Assembly: GCA_965232165.1 (NCBI GenBank)
Contig: CBDDOY010000002.1
Coordinates: 1,116,001 to 1,180,000 of the forward strand
From: UBA2779 sp965232165
GTDB lineage: Bacteria; Spirochaetota; Spirochaetia; DSM-2461
DNA length: 64,000 bases
Direction: 5' to 3'
Part shown: piece by piece, positions 1 to 9,297 of the stretch
How positions within the stretch are numbered: position 1 is the stretch's first letter
Layout of the letters: each line of letters starts with the position of its first letter
Notes under the pieces: model-generated
Told to the model about the DNA's origin: nothing
Databases searched by the model: none
Seen by the model: the letters and a program-made list of their open reading frames with translations, nothing else
Position numbers and translations under genes: made by a program

Positions 1-683
1 GCCTTTTGAGTCCTTATCTGTGCTCTTCCCAGTTTCTCCCAGAATTCTCCCAGAAACCGGCGGTATTCCATTTTTTTCAGGTAGTTTACCTTCATCACAA
101 CGGTTACGCGAATAATTTCCAAAGGAATATCCCTAATCTCAGGAATTGTTTCATAAACATCTGCCACAGTAAGAGTTTCTCGATTGTCATTTCGAATATA
201 CACATAATCAAGCATTCTAAAAACAACCTTGTCCTGCTCGCCCCCATTGGCGGAAAAACTTGCCGTCGCTTCAATTTTCACAAGTCCCTTTTGCCCCTGA
301 AAGGAATTCTGATTACTGTTGAAAGACACGGAAGTTTCCACTTCCTCCGATGTAAGATAATCCCCGTTGTCCCTGTCGAATATCATTGGAGTAACTGTCC
401 AGTTCTCCGGCAATTCACTGTCCCAGAAAATTCGACCATCCTGCAACTGGGGCAATACCATGACATAACGTTCAGATAGAATAGCCAGTTGATTTTCCGC
501 TTCACTGTAATCATCACCAACAACAAGGTGGACGCTTTCCAAGCCTTCCGGGTTGAATTGAAAAGCCGTACTTTTCGTTCCGATGCGCAATTCGTTCATT
601 ACCGAGTCAGGTACGGTCTCCTGTCCTCCAATTGAGGCAATACTGAACATCAAGAAAAAGAATCCCGTCACTTGCTTCTTCAT
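1..683 (-). CDS. Secreted hypothetical protein, 3' end outside window
   Basis: A minus-strand frame is open from an ATG at 683 to the left edge of the window, about 227 codons. The start is supported by a GGAG box about seven bases upstream. The N-terminus (MKKQVTGFFFLMFSIASIGG) looks like a Sec signal peptide with cleavage near residue 20. The mature part is rich in Glu, Asn and beta-type residues and carries no motif I recognise, so I infer export but no function. It lies beside a transposase relic and a run of broken genes and could itself be incomplete beyond the edge. Confidence 0.6.
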   Translation of the reverse strand, partial: MKKQVTGFFFLMFSIASIGGQETVPDSVMNELRIGTKSTAFQFNPEGLESVHLVVGDDYSEAENQLAILSERYVMVLPQLQDGRIFWDSELPENWTVTPMIFDRDNGDYLTSEEVETSVSFNSNQNSFQGQKGLVKIEATASFSANGGEQDKVVFRMLDYVYIRNDNRETLTVADVYETIPEIRDIPLEIIRVTVVMKVNYLKKMEYRRFLGEFWEKLGRAQIRTQK

Positions 684-739
684 TCCAAACTCCTTGTCAA
701 CATATCTTCACAATCCAGAGAGATAAAACAATATAACAT

Positions 740-1240
740 ATCCCATATTATGTACATGGTATGGATTCCGAATTACTGCCAATGGCGGCACACTATCGTG
801 ATCGTGCAGATGCAGAGAACACTTCTGATGAAATGAAGAACCAATGGGGATGGGCAGGCTTTACGACTCAAGATATAACACGTTGTCGTGTTATGGCTCG
901 TATAATAGCCCTTTGTTATAACTGGCGGAGTATCTTCATCCGCCTTGTGATGCCGCACAAACATTATGAAGCCAGAACCAGCCGATCACTATTAAGGGTC
1001 CAGGCCGCCTGATTCGTCATGGAAGGAATTTGTTTCTTAAGCTAACGGGCATTCATGGTCATTACAAAAATCCGGTATTTAATGACTGAAGCAAACCGTA
1101 TTCTCCAATGGATAAGAAAGAATGCGGAGCAGTTGAAAGAGTTTGGATTGTACCGGATGATTTTGAGTATAGCCTTTCAGTGTTTTCTTGAAAATCGTCC
1201 GCTCAAAGTTCCACAGGAGTTTGTTTTTCAGTAAGATTTG
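740..1240 (+). pseudogene. Transposase C-terminal remnant, IS1380/IS4-like
   Basis: The translated frame near 760-1010 contains AHYRDRADAEN, KNQWGWAGFTTQ and RIIALCYNWRSIFIRL. In IS1380-type DDE transposases this block surrounds the final catalytic Glu and the C-terminal helix. The N-terminal two thirds are missing. After 1012 the similarity continues only through frame changes and stops to about 1240. It is a dead fragment with no recognisable terminal repeats. Family assignment rests on motif recall; the transposase nature is fairly secure. Confidence 0.7.
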
Positions 1241-1261
1241 AGGGTTAACTGCTTTTTTTAG

Positions 1262-1704
1262 GTCCATTGCTTATCAGAGACCGCATCCTGACAGCCATGC
1301 GGAAACTGTCAAGCCCCTTGAACTCACTGTAAAGAGGCTATTCCCCGGCTACACGAATAATGGAAATGGAATAAATTTTGCGGAGACATGGGTCCATTCT
1401 GGAAACACAGTTGTACCTGGGACTATGCATTATGGTTATCAAAGTATTTATGTCGATGTCTACTTGCCGCCTAAATCGAATGGCGATTACGGAAATATCG
1501 ATATACCCTGGAAAATTGGGAAAAAACCTTTCCCGACGCTGTTACGTTCCGTGGCACCTATTATTGCAACTACTATTGGCACAACAGTATTCTGGTCAAA
1601 GAGCACTCCGGACACTCCGTAATTTTTCTTTTTGCCACCAGCGATAAGGGAAGTCCTCTCACCCAACTCTCCTATCCGATTACACTTGCTCCCAAGGAGG
1701 GATG
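1262..1704 (+). pseudogene. Fragment of unknown (probably secreted) protein, frameshifted
   Basis: A coherent coding trace runs from about 1262, with no start codon, through FPGYTNNGNGINFAE and HYGYQSIYVDVYLPP. A frameshift at about 1525-1540 switches it to a frame reading FRGTYYCNYYWHNS and VIFLFATSDKGSP, which stops at 1702-1704. Tyr/Asn-rich beta-strand character suggests an extracellular domain. The 5' end is lost beside the transposase remnant, and the stop overlaps the start region of the next broken gene (ATGATGA). Function unknown. Confidence 0.45.
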
Positions 1705-2789
1705 ATGAACTGGAAACGTGATGGTATGCAGTCGGCATGAATCCGTACGGCGCATTGTTGGAGCGTATCCCGCCATACGCTTTGCGGTTTTCATCGTGTT
1801 TCTTGTGCTCTCATGTGAAATGCAATCGCCTTCTCCAAGGGCCGGAATGGTGGAAAATGTTTCCATTTATTACATAGTCGCTGACAACAATCTCAGCTAT
1901 TACGCATGGAACGACTTGGAGGAGAAGAGAAAGGATACGATCCGGGACTGATAAAAATCTATCTTTATTTTGACAGTGCCCAAACTGCCACGCCTCCGCA
2001 CCCCATAGTTTGGGAGATCAAAGCCCCCGGTGGCAATGGATAGAGGCGGTCCCGAATCATCAAGGTGTATCCGGAACGGAATTCCGTGGACCAAGAGGTG
2101 ATGAAATCGGTTTTGACATACATGATGTCATTAACCGAAGCCAAGCGGTACAGCTTGGCACTTTGGTCTCACGGCTCCGCATGGCTGCCACCGAAAAAAA
2201 GTAGTTTTCTTTCGAATAAGGGTGAATTGGAATACAAGTCGTTCGGGCAGGATGGAGAAAGCGAGCTTTCCCTCAACGATCTCGCCGAGTCCCTGCCCGA
2301 GAGATTCTTCTCTATAGCTTTTGATGCCTGTTTCATGGCTTCCGTGGAGGTAGCCTACGCACTTCGCTACAATGTGCTGTATTTCCTCTTTTCCCCAACA
2401 GAGGTACTACCGGACGGCTTCCCCTATGAAGCGATGCCCCCCTATTGCAACAGAGAACAGAAGAAGGACTGAGTAAAGCCGCTTTACGTTATTACAGCCA
2501 CTATAATGATTCATCAAATTCCGATATTTACCGTTCGGGATCGAGAAGTCTGGTTGATGCGGAGGAGTTGAGCCGTTTGGCTGAGACTGTGAAGGATGTC
2601 AATAAAAACAGTCCCGACTGGCGACTGGCCCTTGAGGTTTCGTTGATACAGAAGGTGGACCGGACTTCCCAAGGGATTCTTTATGACTTCAGGGATACTT
2701 TTGATGTAGCCAAAGCAACGGAATTGGTGGGCACTGACGAATATGAGCAGACGATGCAGGCGTATGAAGCAAAAGTACTGGTGTTTTAA
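1702..2789 (+). pseudogene. Clostripain-like (peptidase C11) lipoprotein, multiply broken
   Basis: Pieces in different frames reconstruct a C11-type cysteine peptidase. There is a hydrophobic N-terminus ending in a lipobox (FLVLSC, around 1790-1815), then IYYIVADNNLSYYA, ALWSHGSAW with the expected catalytic His, and IAFDACFMASVEVAYAL with the expected catalytic Cys. The C-terminal part continues to 2789. I see a frame break near 1925-1935, an in-frame TAG at 2041-2043 and another frame break near 2445-2470. Functional C11 enzymes cleave after Arg or Lys and are usually exported. This copy cannot make a full enzyme. The motifs make the family call good. Confidence 0.7.
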
Positions 2790-2913
2790 TGCGACTTAAT
2801 GGTTTTATAAAATTTTGAACTTGGAAAAACATCAGGCATGAACTGGCATTTGCCGAATAGAATCGGCGAGTTGGATATTTTTTATAAAGACATAGCGTGG
2901 TACCGTGAAACGA

Positions 2914-3238
2914 ATGAATAAAAAAATTTCTCACAATCCTGTATTGCTTGCCCTTCTTACTCCCTGCGCTATGTGAGGATTTAATTGAGAATATATACAA
3001 CAAAATCCACAATAATTATTTTGGAAATATTGTAGTCGAATTGGGAAAGTTGTTTTTTGGCGGGGTTCCGAAATGGACGGTAACAGATGGAATTAAAATA
3101 GCCTCTGGAAAACATGCAGTTTTCATTCACGCAGTATCAAGACTGGACATAACCCAAGATATCGTTATTACACCGAAGGAAAGTAAAATCGTCATTGTTT
3201 TAACCCGTTCAGGTCAAACTATATTGGAGAGGTTGTAG
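2914..3238 (+). pseudogene. Small secreted PEGA-like protein with frame slip in A-run
   Basis: An ATG at 2914 is followed by a seven-A run (2920-2926). The frame from the ATG stops quickly, while the frame one base off continues through a signal-peptide-like segment (KKFLTILYCLPFLLPALCED) to a stop at 3238. Loss of one A would join start and body, so this is either a slip mutation, a programmed slip or a sequencing error. The C-terminal half (DGIKIASGKHAVFIHAV, then alternating strands) resembles a PEGA-type surface domain. It is adjacent to the C11 peptidase wreck. Function unknown. Confidence 0.45.
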
Positions 3239-3469
3239 TTGTCTGCATATTTAGCAATGCTTATTTCAAACATTTTCCCGACTTCGGTGATTATAAAATT
3301 TAATTGCACATATAAAAAGAATACATAATTCCCATACGGCAAGGTTTTCATGATATTCATGTGTATTTCCGTAGCTGGAAACTGCTGGCGAGTATACAGC
3401 AGGGGCAGAGCCCTTGACATTTAACACGCTATCTGTGATTATTTCATTAATGCTGGTATTCGTCAGAAT

Positions 3470-6400
3470 ATGAAAAGTAAGAACGCCAAGTTTTCACTCC
3501 TTGTTGTATTGACCGTTTTATCTTGTGCCTTGGCTTATGCCATTGTCGCGCAGTGGGCCGTAACCGAAGATGAGGGAGAATCGATACTATTGTCAGTTGG
3601 CATGGATGCCAGCGTTGCAAACAAGGTTTTTATTGAATCCTATAATAATGCTATTGATGCCGCAGAAGAAGGCGGTAGAACCGTCCGCAATGCGGGAGCA
3701 CTAGCATTTTTCTCTCCACTTACTATTATATGGGGTTCCGCAGAAGTTGGCGAGCATGAAAATCAAGTGTCAGTTTCAAGAACAGAAAATTTTGATGAAA
3801 GAGAATTCATTCTGTCCTTGGCCAGGCGGGATTATATTAAGAGGGACATGATAATTACGGAATTTGAGGGAGATGAGACAGAAAATCACGAGGATTTTCT
3901 AAATCAGCTTAATACTGCCCACAAACCCAAATTTATCGAACAAGTTAATAGTTTTGCAGATAAGATGAAGGTCAAACCGCCTGAAGGCTTGTTTTATTTA
4001 CTGGTTTCTGGTTTACATATGTTTGAGTTCAATCCCAATGCCAGCAATAATAATTTGGAAAATTCGGGATACACTGAAAACATTCTTTCGAAATACACTA
4101 GTACTGTTTTCTTTCCCAAAAAATCCCCCCTCCCCTCCGAATTGCAAGTATCATCCACAAACTTAGAAGGCACGGGACGGAGGACCAATTTAGTGTCGAA
4201 ATGGACAGATACCTATACGGCCAAGCTATCCGGAGGAGAAGGGTTCATGCACCATCTCTTTTCTTCGAAAAGAGATGGAAAGAAGACGGCTCGAAAAGAA
4301 TTACTCTTGATCAGCGATGGGAAATACGGGTTGAACGTCGATTTTCGCTCAGCTGCACCCATTGTATCCATCTTGCAAGAGAACAATGTCGGAATAAGCA
4401 TTATGATTTTGGATGTTCAATCATCCAACTCAGAAGCATACGATAGTTTTAAGGATCTCCTTGACTCCAATTCAGCGTATATGATGCTAATACCTTCAGA
4501 CAATAAAGATGCCCTATCTCGCCGAAACTGGCAAGGTGTTCTTTTAGCCATAATGATGCTGGATGTCGACAGCTTTGAAAATAGACGCTTAAGTGAAGAC
4601 ATAAATCTTAGTTTCAATGTCAAGAAAGATGAAGAGAATAAACGATGGGTGATAAGCAGTGAAGTAAAAAACGAGAGTATAAAAAATCAGCTTAACAATT
4701 CTTTAGAAAAACTCAACAAAATGAAGGATGTTAAAAAAACCAAGATTAATATAACAAGACCCTATGTCGTCGACATGACGATGGAGAGCTATGAAGAGCT
4801 AAAGAAAAATGTGGCAGGGGGTGCCCGGGACATTATACAGAACAATTTATCAGGTGTACTGCATAGTCTTGTTTTTTCCATTCCGGAGATATTCATCTTG
4901 CATGATGAATCCAGTCTGCTTTCGCTTTATTTGCAAAGTGATGCACCATACAATTTTCTCGCTTCCTCAACCCTGCGCATAGCTAGTCCGTCCAACTGGA
5001 AAGATGAAATGTACAAAATATACAAAGATCCTCGTTTTCTCAATGCAATATATGATTTTGTCGATTGGGATTATAATGATGATCTGGACTATATGGATGC
5101 GCAGAATGTTATAATTAAACACTTCGGCACCAAAATTAGTGAAGTTGGAGAAGAATTTAAAAAAGGGATTAGTCATGTCAAAAAGGATATTCAGAACACA
5201 ATTCAGTTCAACAAAATTATATATTCCCTCAAGGCACCCATCCTCTCTTCCCCCCTGTGGTGCTCTAATCTATACAGGCAATTGATCGACAACAATGGCA
5301 ATGAGAGAAGAAACTATAAAAACTTGATTTCTCCCGCTGTCTGGATGGGATTGAAAGAATTTCTCGGAGGAAATGTAAGTTCCGAGTACAAACCTGGCGA
5401 AATATTTCTTGCGCGTTCCTATGAAAATGATGGAACGATGGAGTTTCATACGGTGGAAACATGGGCATCCTATAAGAGATCTTATGAAAAGGCCATGGAA
5501 ACTAAACCTAGCAGTGTATATAAGACGTTTCAGGATGTTGAAAGCAATAATCTGAATGAAAACATAGATAAATTTGGAGATCGTTATATTGAAAATCTAC
5601 ATGAAAGAATAATCGACGAAGAGAATAGAAAAGTATATTCCAAGGATGCCAATCAATCTACAATTAATGAAATAAATCATTATCTAAATCAATATATTGT
5701 GGGCAATCTGATTTTTTTTATTGCGTCACTCTTTCTTATTGGCGGGAGCGCATATCTATGGGAGAGATTTCGGACAAAAGCGGGTGTTGTTCGCCGAGCT
5801 AAAGCTTGGCGGAAAGTACTGATATCCCTTGGTTGGGGATTATTCTTTTTCCTTTTAATAACAGCTCATGCAAAACCCATCGCATTTGCAGTGCATGACA
5901 AGTCTGTTCTTGCTGACTATAAACACACTTTGAACAATGTGGATTCGCGGCACAAGGCCAAATTGACTGAAAGCTCCGATGGTAATACTGATAGTAACGA
6001 GAAGCTGCAAGAAGTATTGAGCGGTTATATCAAGGAACTTTTTCAATCAAAAAGAGATTTTGGCGATGATGACAAGTTTTCCATAAGGAAATTAACACCT
6101 TTGGTATATCTGCTTATGTTGCTTGCTGTACTGTTTATTAGAATGGGTTGCTACGATATTTCTGGAAATCCGGAATTGAATTGGTCAAATATTGTCATTG
6201 ATATCATTGCGGCTATCTGTATTGCTATTATTTTCATAAGACCAGCTTTATTCCAAGGTAGCCCCTTTACAACAAATCCTTTGGGAAGAAGTATAATAAC
6301 TGTTCTCATGCCTGCCATCGTATTATTTGGTTTTCTATTCCTTGCAATTCGTCTGAAACGACTGAACAGCAATCAAAGAAGAGCATTACTGGAAAATTAC

Positions 6401-6664
6401 TATGCGCCAAGAAAAATTATGACTTTGCAGAGATTCCTTGTGCTGCTGAGTTCTTTCACGACTGTTGTCCTTGCAACCCTATATTTGTCCATGCTTGTCC
6501 TCTATGTATCACCAGGAGGAGAGATGCTTTCTGGACAAGGCTTTTCGCTTGTATTGTCACGCAAATACGGATTCATTGCTATTCAATCCCTGTATTTGGT
6601 TGTTAGTTTTGCTTTCTACTTAAAAAAGAAACGGGAAGCGAAAATATCTTATATTGTTGGGTAA
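3470..6664 (+). CDS. Large multi-pass membrane protein of unknown function (1064 aa)
   Basis: A long intact reading frame starting at ATG 3470 with a weak ribosome site. A hydrophobic segment at residues 9-28 (signal anchor) is followed by a large, mostly hydrophilic exposed region of about 700 residues. Within it, KELLLISDGKYGLN near residues 275-290 resembles a Rossmann/vWA strand, but no DxSxS metal site is visible. From about residue 740 there are roughly seven membrane helices, including GNLIFFIASLFLIGG and FLVLLSSFTTVVLATL. It converges with the MoxR/DUF58 operon, 97 bp apart tail to tail, so it is not co-transcribed. It shares that block's AT-rich composition. I do not recognise the family; a membrane partner of the neighbouring ATPase system is only a guess. 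Confidence 0.65.
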   Translation: MKSKNAKFSLLVVLTVLSCALAYAIVAQWAVTEDEGESILLSVGMDASVANKVFIESYNNAIDAAEEGGRTVRNAGALAFFSPLTIIWGSAEVGEHENQVSVSRTENFDEREFILSLARRDYIKRDMIITEFEGDETENHEDFLNQLNTAHKPKFIEQVNSFADKMKVKPPEGLFYLLVSGLHMFEFNPNASNNNLENSGYTENILSKYTSTVFFPKKSPLPSELQVSSTNLEGTGRRTNLVSKWTDTYTAKLSGGEGFMHHLFSSKRDGKKTARKELLLISDGKYGLNVDFRSAAPIVSILQENNVGISIMILDVQSSNSEAYDSFKDLLDSNSAYMMLIPSDNKDALSRRNWQGVLLAIMMLDVDSFENRRLSEDINLSFNVKKDEENKRWVISSEVKNESIKNQLNNSLEKLNKMKDVKKTKINITRPYVVDMTMESYEELKKNVAGGARDIIQNNLSGVLHSLVFSIPEIFILHDESSLLSLYLQSDAPYNFLASSTLRIASPSNWKDEMYKIYKDPRFLNAIYDFVDWDYNDDLDYMDAQNVIIKHFGTKISEVGEEFKKGISHVKKDIQNTIQFNKIIYSLKAPILSSPLWCSNLYRQLIDNNGNERRNYKNLISPAVWMGLKEFLGGNVSSEYKPGEIFLARSYENDGTMEFHTVETWASYKRSYEKAMETKPSSVYKTFQDVESNNLNENIDKFGDRYIENLHERIIDEENRKVYSKDANQSTINEINHYLNQYIVGNLIFFIASLFLIGGSAYLWERFRTKAGVVRRAKAWRKVLISLGWGLFFFLLITAHAKPIAFAVHDKSVLADYKHTLNNVDSRHKAKLTESSDGNTDSNEKLQEVLSGYIKELFQSKRDFGDDDKFSIRKLTPLVYLLMLLAVLFIRMGCYDISGNPELNWSNIVIDIIAAICIAIIFIRPALFQGSPFTTNPLGRSIITVLMPAIVLFGFLFLAIRLKRLNSNQRRALLENYYAPRKIMTLQRFLVLLSSFTTVVLATLYLSMLVLYVSPGGEMLSGQGFSLVLSRKYGFIAIQSLYLVVSFAFYLKKKREAKISYIVG

Positions 6665-6761
6665 AACCCAAGAAAATCAGCAAAAACCATGTCAAGGTTG
6701 TGCCGTATGAAAGATAGGAATCGGAGGAATTCCATCATCTTGCGCCGGAATAAAATGCAGC

Positions 6762-9266
6762 CTAAAAGAAAACGATCTTGTTGCGGAATATCCTTGGGCA
6801 GATCTTAGCAAAACAGCCAATGAAGATATGGCCAAGCATTATGCAATGATCAAATGACACTGCTCTAACTGCATTTTGAGTGTCCATAGTAAAATAGGCA
6901 GATTTAATAAACAAGGATCGATCAAATGAAGCTTTTGAAAACAATGCCTGTCGGATGTCTAGCTCTACATCAATATACACATCGGAGAAATCCAACTCTG
7001 TGAATTTGGTTGAAAAGAAAGATACGTCCTTTGGAAAGCGCACAGAACTAGAGCGCAAGTTGTATTTACTCCAATATCTACTTTGTTTTACCACTTCATC
7101 AATGGGATCGACAGCAGTGGAAAATCTTTTATAAAAGAAGATTTTTTCAACTAGCATTGCCTTAAAACGTATTAAACATGGTTTGGACAGCTTAGAGAAA
7201 ACAGCAAACTTGAAACTAGCATCCTTATTGAAAACGGTATGACTAAAATCTGTTCTGGCTAAAAAAAATGCTCCATCTGCATTGAAACTAGCACCTATGA
7301 AACGGGCATTGGAAAAGAATGAATCACCATAAAAGTTAGTTCCTGTAAATTTAGACGTACCGTGAAAAACCGATCTGTTAAAACACGAAGATTTACGGAA
7401 ATTTGCATACTTAAAATCGGTTTCTCCAGAAAAGCAAGTATTAATAAAATATGAAGATTCATTGAATACCGTAGAATTATACTTGGCCTCTCTGGAAAAT
7501 AATATTCGTGAAAAATCTGCTGCCTGGTGGAAATTGGCATTTGAAAAATCAACATTGCCAGAAAAGCAATTCCATCGATAGGAATTGTCAAATTTGCTAT
7601 GTACCCATTTCTCATTTAGTGAATAATTGGGCGACAATCGAAGTGTCTCTCTGAATTTAGCATAAACGAAGAATGCATCGGCATGGAATATTGTGCCATT
7701 AAAATCTGCCTGGTTATGAAAATGAACATCATTAAAAAAGACATCTCTTTCGAAATGCACTTCTATAAATATTGCTGTTTGGTGGAATGCGGATTGAAGG
7801 AAACTTGCATCGCCATGGAATATTGCGCCATTAAAATCTGCCTGGTTATGAAAATGAACATCATTAAAAAAGACATCTCTTTCGAAATGCACTTCCATAA
7901 ATATTGCTGTTTGGTGGAATGCGGATTGAAGGAAACTTGCATTGCCATGGAATACTACACCATTAAAATCTGCCTGTTTATAGAATATTGCTTTACGAAA
8001 TGTTGCTTGATTTCCAAACACCGTCTTGTGGAAAATTGCATCGCCGGAGAATTCGTTAGAGGAGGATTCTACTTCTTCTGTACCAAACAACACATTTTCA
8101 AAAAAAATTACAAGATTGAAATCAACTTCAGACATAAATGAAGCATTAGTAAAAACTACCGCTCCCAAAAATTTGCCATTGTAAAACTTTGCATGCTGAC
8201 AAAATACCACTTCAACGAAATCCACTCTGCCACAAAACATTGCGTCCTCAAAATCAGCCCGTTTATAGAATATTGCTTCACGAAATGTTGCTTGATTTCC
8301 AAACACCGTCTTGTGGAAAATTGCATCGCCAGAGAATTCAGTATTTTGAAAATTGGTGTCATTCGGTAGTTTCATGTGGGCAAAGCTGGAATTTCCGCGA
8401 AAAATCGCACGCTTGAAATTGATTTTCCCCTGCTTAAGGGAGCCTCTAAAAAACAGCTTTAGGAAATTGACAAAAAGATTTGTCGTCGACACAAGGCGGA
8501 AAAAGCGAAGCGCAACTCGACTATGTGAGCATTTTGACAACGCCATAACGGCAGAAAAAATCGCGTCAAGAACTAAATGATTTTTTTTAGTGGCACCCTT
8601 GATTTCAATTTGACTAAAATCAATATCATGTTCAAATTTTGAAAGAGTGAAATTGACCCCATTTTTGAAGCACACATGATCAAAATTCGACTCTTTGCAA
8701 AACCTAGAACAGGAAAAATTCACCTGAGAATAAAATACGGAATCCGAAAAATCGACACTGCCAAACTGTGTTTCCGACAAACAAGCGTTGCCTCCAAAAT
8801 GCGACCGAGACATACAGGCATGTTCGTAAAATATTACATTAGTAAAAGTGCTTTTATATGAATAGACTACATTAGAAAAATTGGCACTTTTTTCAAATCC
8901 TGATGTATGCACATCTGCGTAGCGAAGAAATTTGGAATTTTGAAAATCGACAGTTTTTTTGAATAGACATTTAGAAATGAGGACATCATTGCAGAAAATT
9001 GCATTTCTAAAATTCAATTCGCATTCGCACTGTACATTGAGTATATGGAATTTGCATAAAATAATGCAGTTCTCGAAATTTGAATCCTTTATGTCGACAT
9101 GTCCTTCAATGACTTTGCACAGAACAGGTCTTTTGTCTTTCCTGTCGGTTGGGTGCATTTCTATGCTTCCATTTTTTATTTTAAATCGCTTCTGACTGCC
9201 ATTGCGATATATGAAAATTAAATGTTTTTCATTTTTTGATTTTTTAACATACTGAAGTTTTTTCAT
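6762..9266 (-). CDS. Pentapeptide-repeat protein (F-type), last gene of MoxR operon
   Basis: About 834 residues from an ATG at 9266. An in-frame TTG at 9332 would overlap the upstream gene by 35 bp and has no better ribosome site. Apart from the first 60 residues and a C-terminal tail, it is built of repeats with Phe every five residues (patterns such as ADFNGAIFHGDASF), the signature of a right-handed quadrilateral beta-helix. Two oddities stand out. A 161-bp MITE lies in frame at residues about 223-277, and a 132-bp unit is tandemly repeated at 7682-7945. A second block (GDAIFHKTVFGNQATF) also occurs twice. Pentapeptide proteins can mimic DNA or act as scaffolds. The role here is unknown; the position suggests it works with the MoxR and DUF58 proteins. 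Confidence 0.85.
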   Translation of the reverse strand: MKKLQYVKKSKNEKHLIFIYRNGSQKRFKIKNGSIEMHPTDRKDKRPVLCKVIEGHVDIKDSNFENCIILCKFHILNVQCECELNFRNAIFCNDVLISKCLFKKTVDFQNSKFLRYADVHTSGFEKSANFSNVVYSYKSTFTNVIFYEHACMSRSHFGGNACLSETQFGSVDFSDSVFYSQVNFSCSRFCKESNFDHVCFKNGVNFTLSKFEHDIDFSQIEIKGATKKNHLVLDAIFSAVMALSKCSHSRVALRFFRLVSTTNLFVNFLKLFFRGSLKQGKINFKRAIFRGNSSFAHMKLPNDTNFQNTEFSGDAIFHKTVFGNQATFREAIFYKRADFEDAMFCGRVDFVEVVFCQHAKFYNGKFLGAVVFTNASFMSEVDFNLVIFFENVLFGTEEVESSSNEFSGDAIFHKTVFGNQATFRKAIFYKQADFNGVVFHGNASFLQSAFHQTAIFMEVHFERDVFFNDVHFHNQADFNGAIFHGDASFLQSAFHQTAIFIEVHFERDVFFNDVHFHNQADFNGTIFHADAFFVYAKFRETLRLSPNYSLNEKWVHSKFDNSYRWNCFSGNVDFSNANFHQAADFSRILFSREAKYNSTVFNESSYFINTCFSGETDFKYANFRKSSCFNRSVFHGTSKFTGTNFYGDSFFSNARFIGASFNADGAFFLARTDFSHTVFNKDASFKFAVFSKLSKPCLIRFKAMLVEKIFFYKRFSTAVDPIDEVVKQSRYWSKYNLRSSSVRFPKDVSFFSTKFTELDFSDVYIDVELDIRQALFSKASFDRSLFIKSAYFTMDTQNAVRAVSFDHCIMLGHIFIGCFAKICPRIFRNKIVFF
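7682..7945. repeat. Two tandem 132-bp units inside the pentapeptide gene
   Basis: Units 7682-7813 and 7814-7945 differ at only about three positions, so the duplication is recent or kept homogeneous. Each adds 44 codons of pentapeptide helix. A third, diverged partial unit starts at 7946. It then runs into a 77-bp block near 7978-8055 that is repeated near 8263-8340. Confidence 0.9.
8438..8598 (-). mobile_element. MITE-A copy inserted in frame within pentapeptide gene
   Basis: 161 bp, flanked by TTAA (8434-8437) and TTGA (8599-8602), a one-mismatch 4-bp target duplication. The ends read GGGAGCCTCTAAAAAA and TTTTTTTTAGTGGCACCC, diverged forms of the family's terminal repeats. Element plus duplication is 165 bp, exactly 55 codons, and the minus-strand frame through it is open (LVLDAIFSAVMALSKC, then LFVNFLKLFFRGSL). 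It is more diverged than other copies in the window, so the insertion is old and the frame has survived. Confidence 0.9.
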
Positions 9267-9297
9267 TCTAGTTTCAATCCTAAATAGCAAGTAAATC

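Noticed and set aside
7683..8141. Plus-strand frame of 152 codons opposite the pentapeptide gene
   Set aside because: Its internal repeat simply mirrors the 132-bp tandem unit of the real gene; no independent coding signal.
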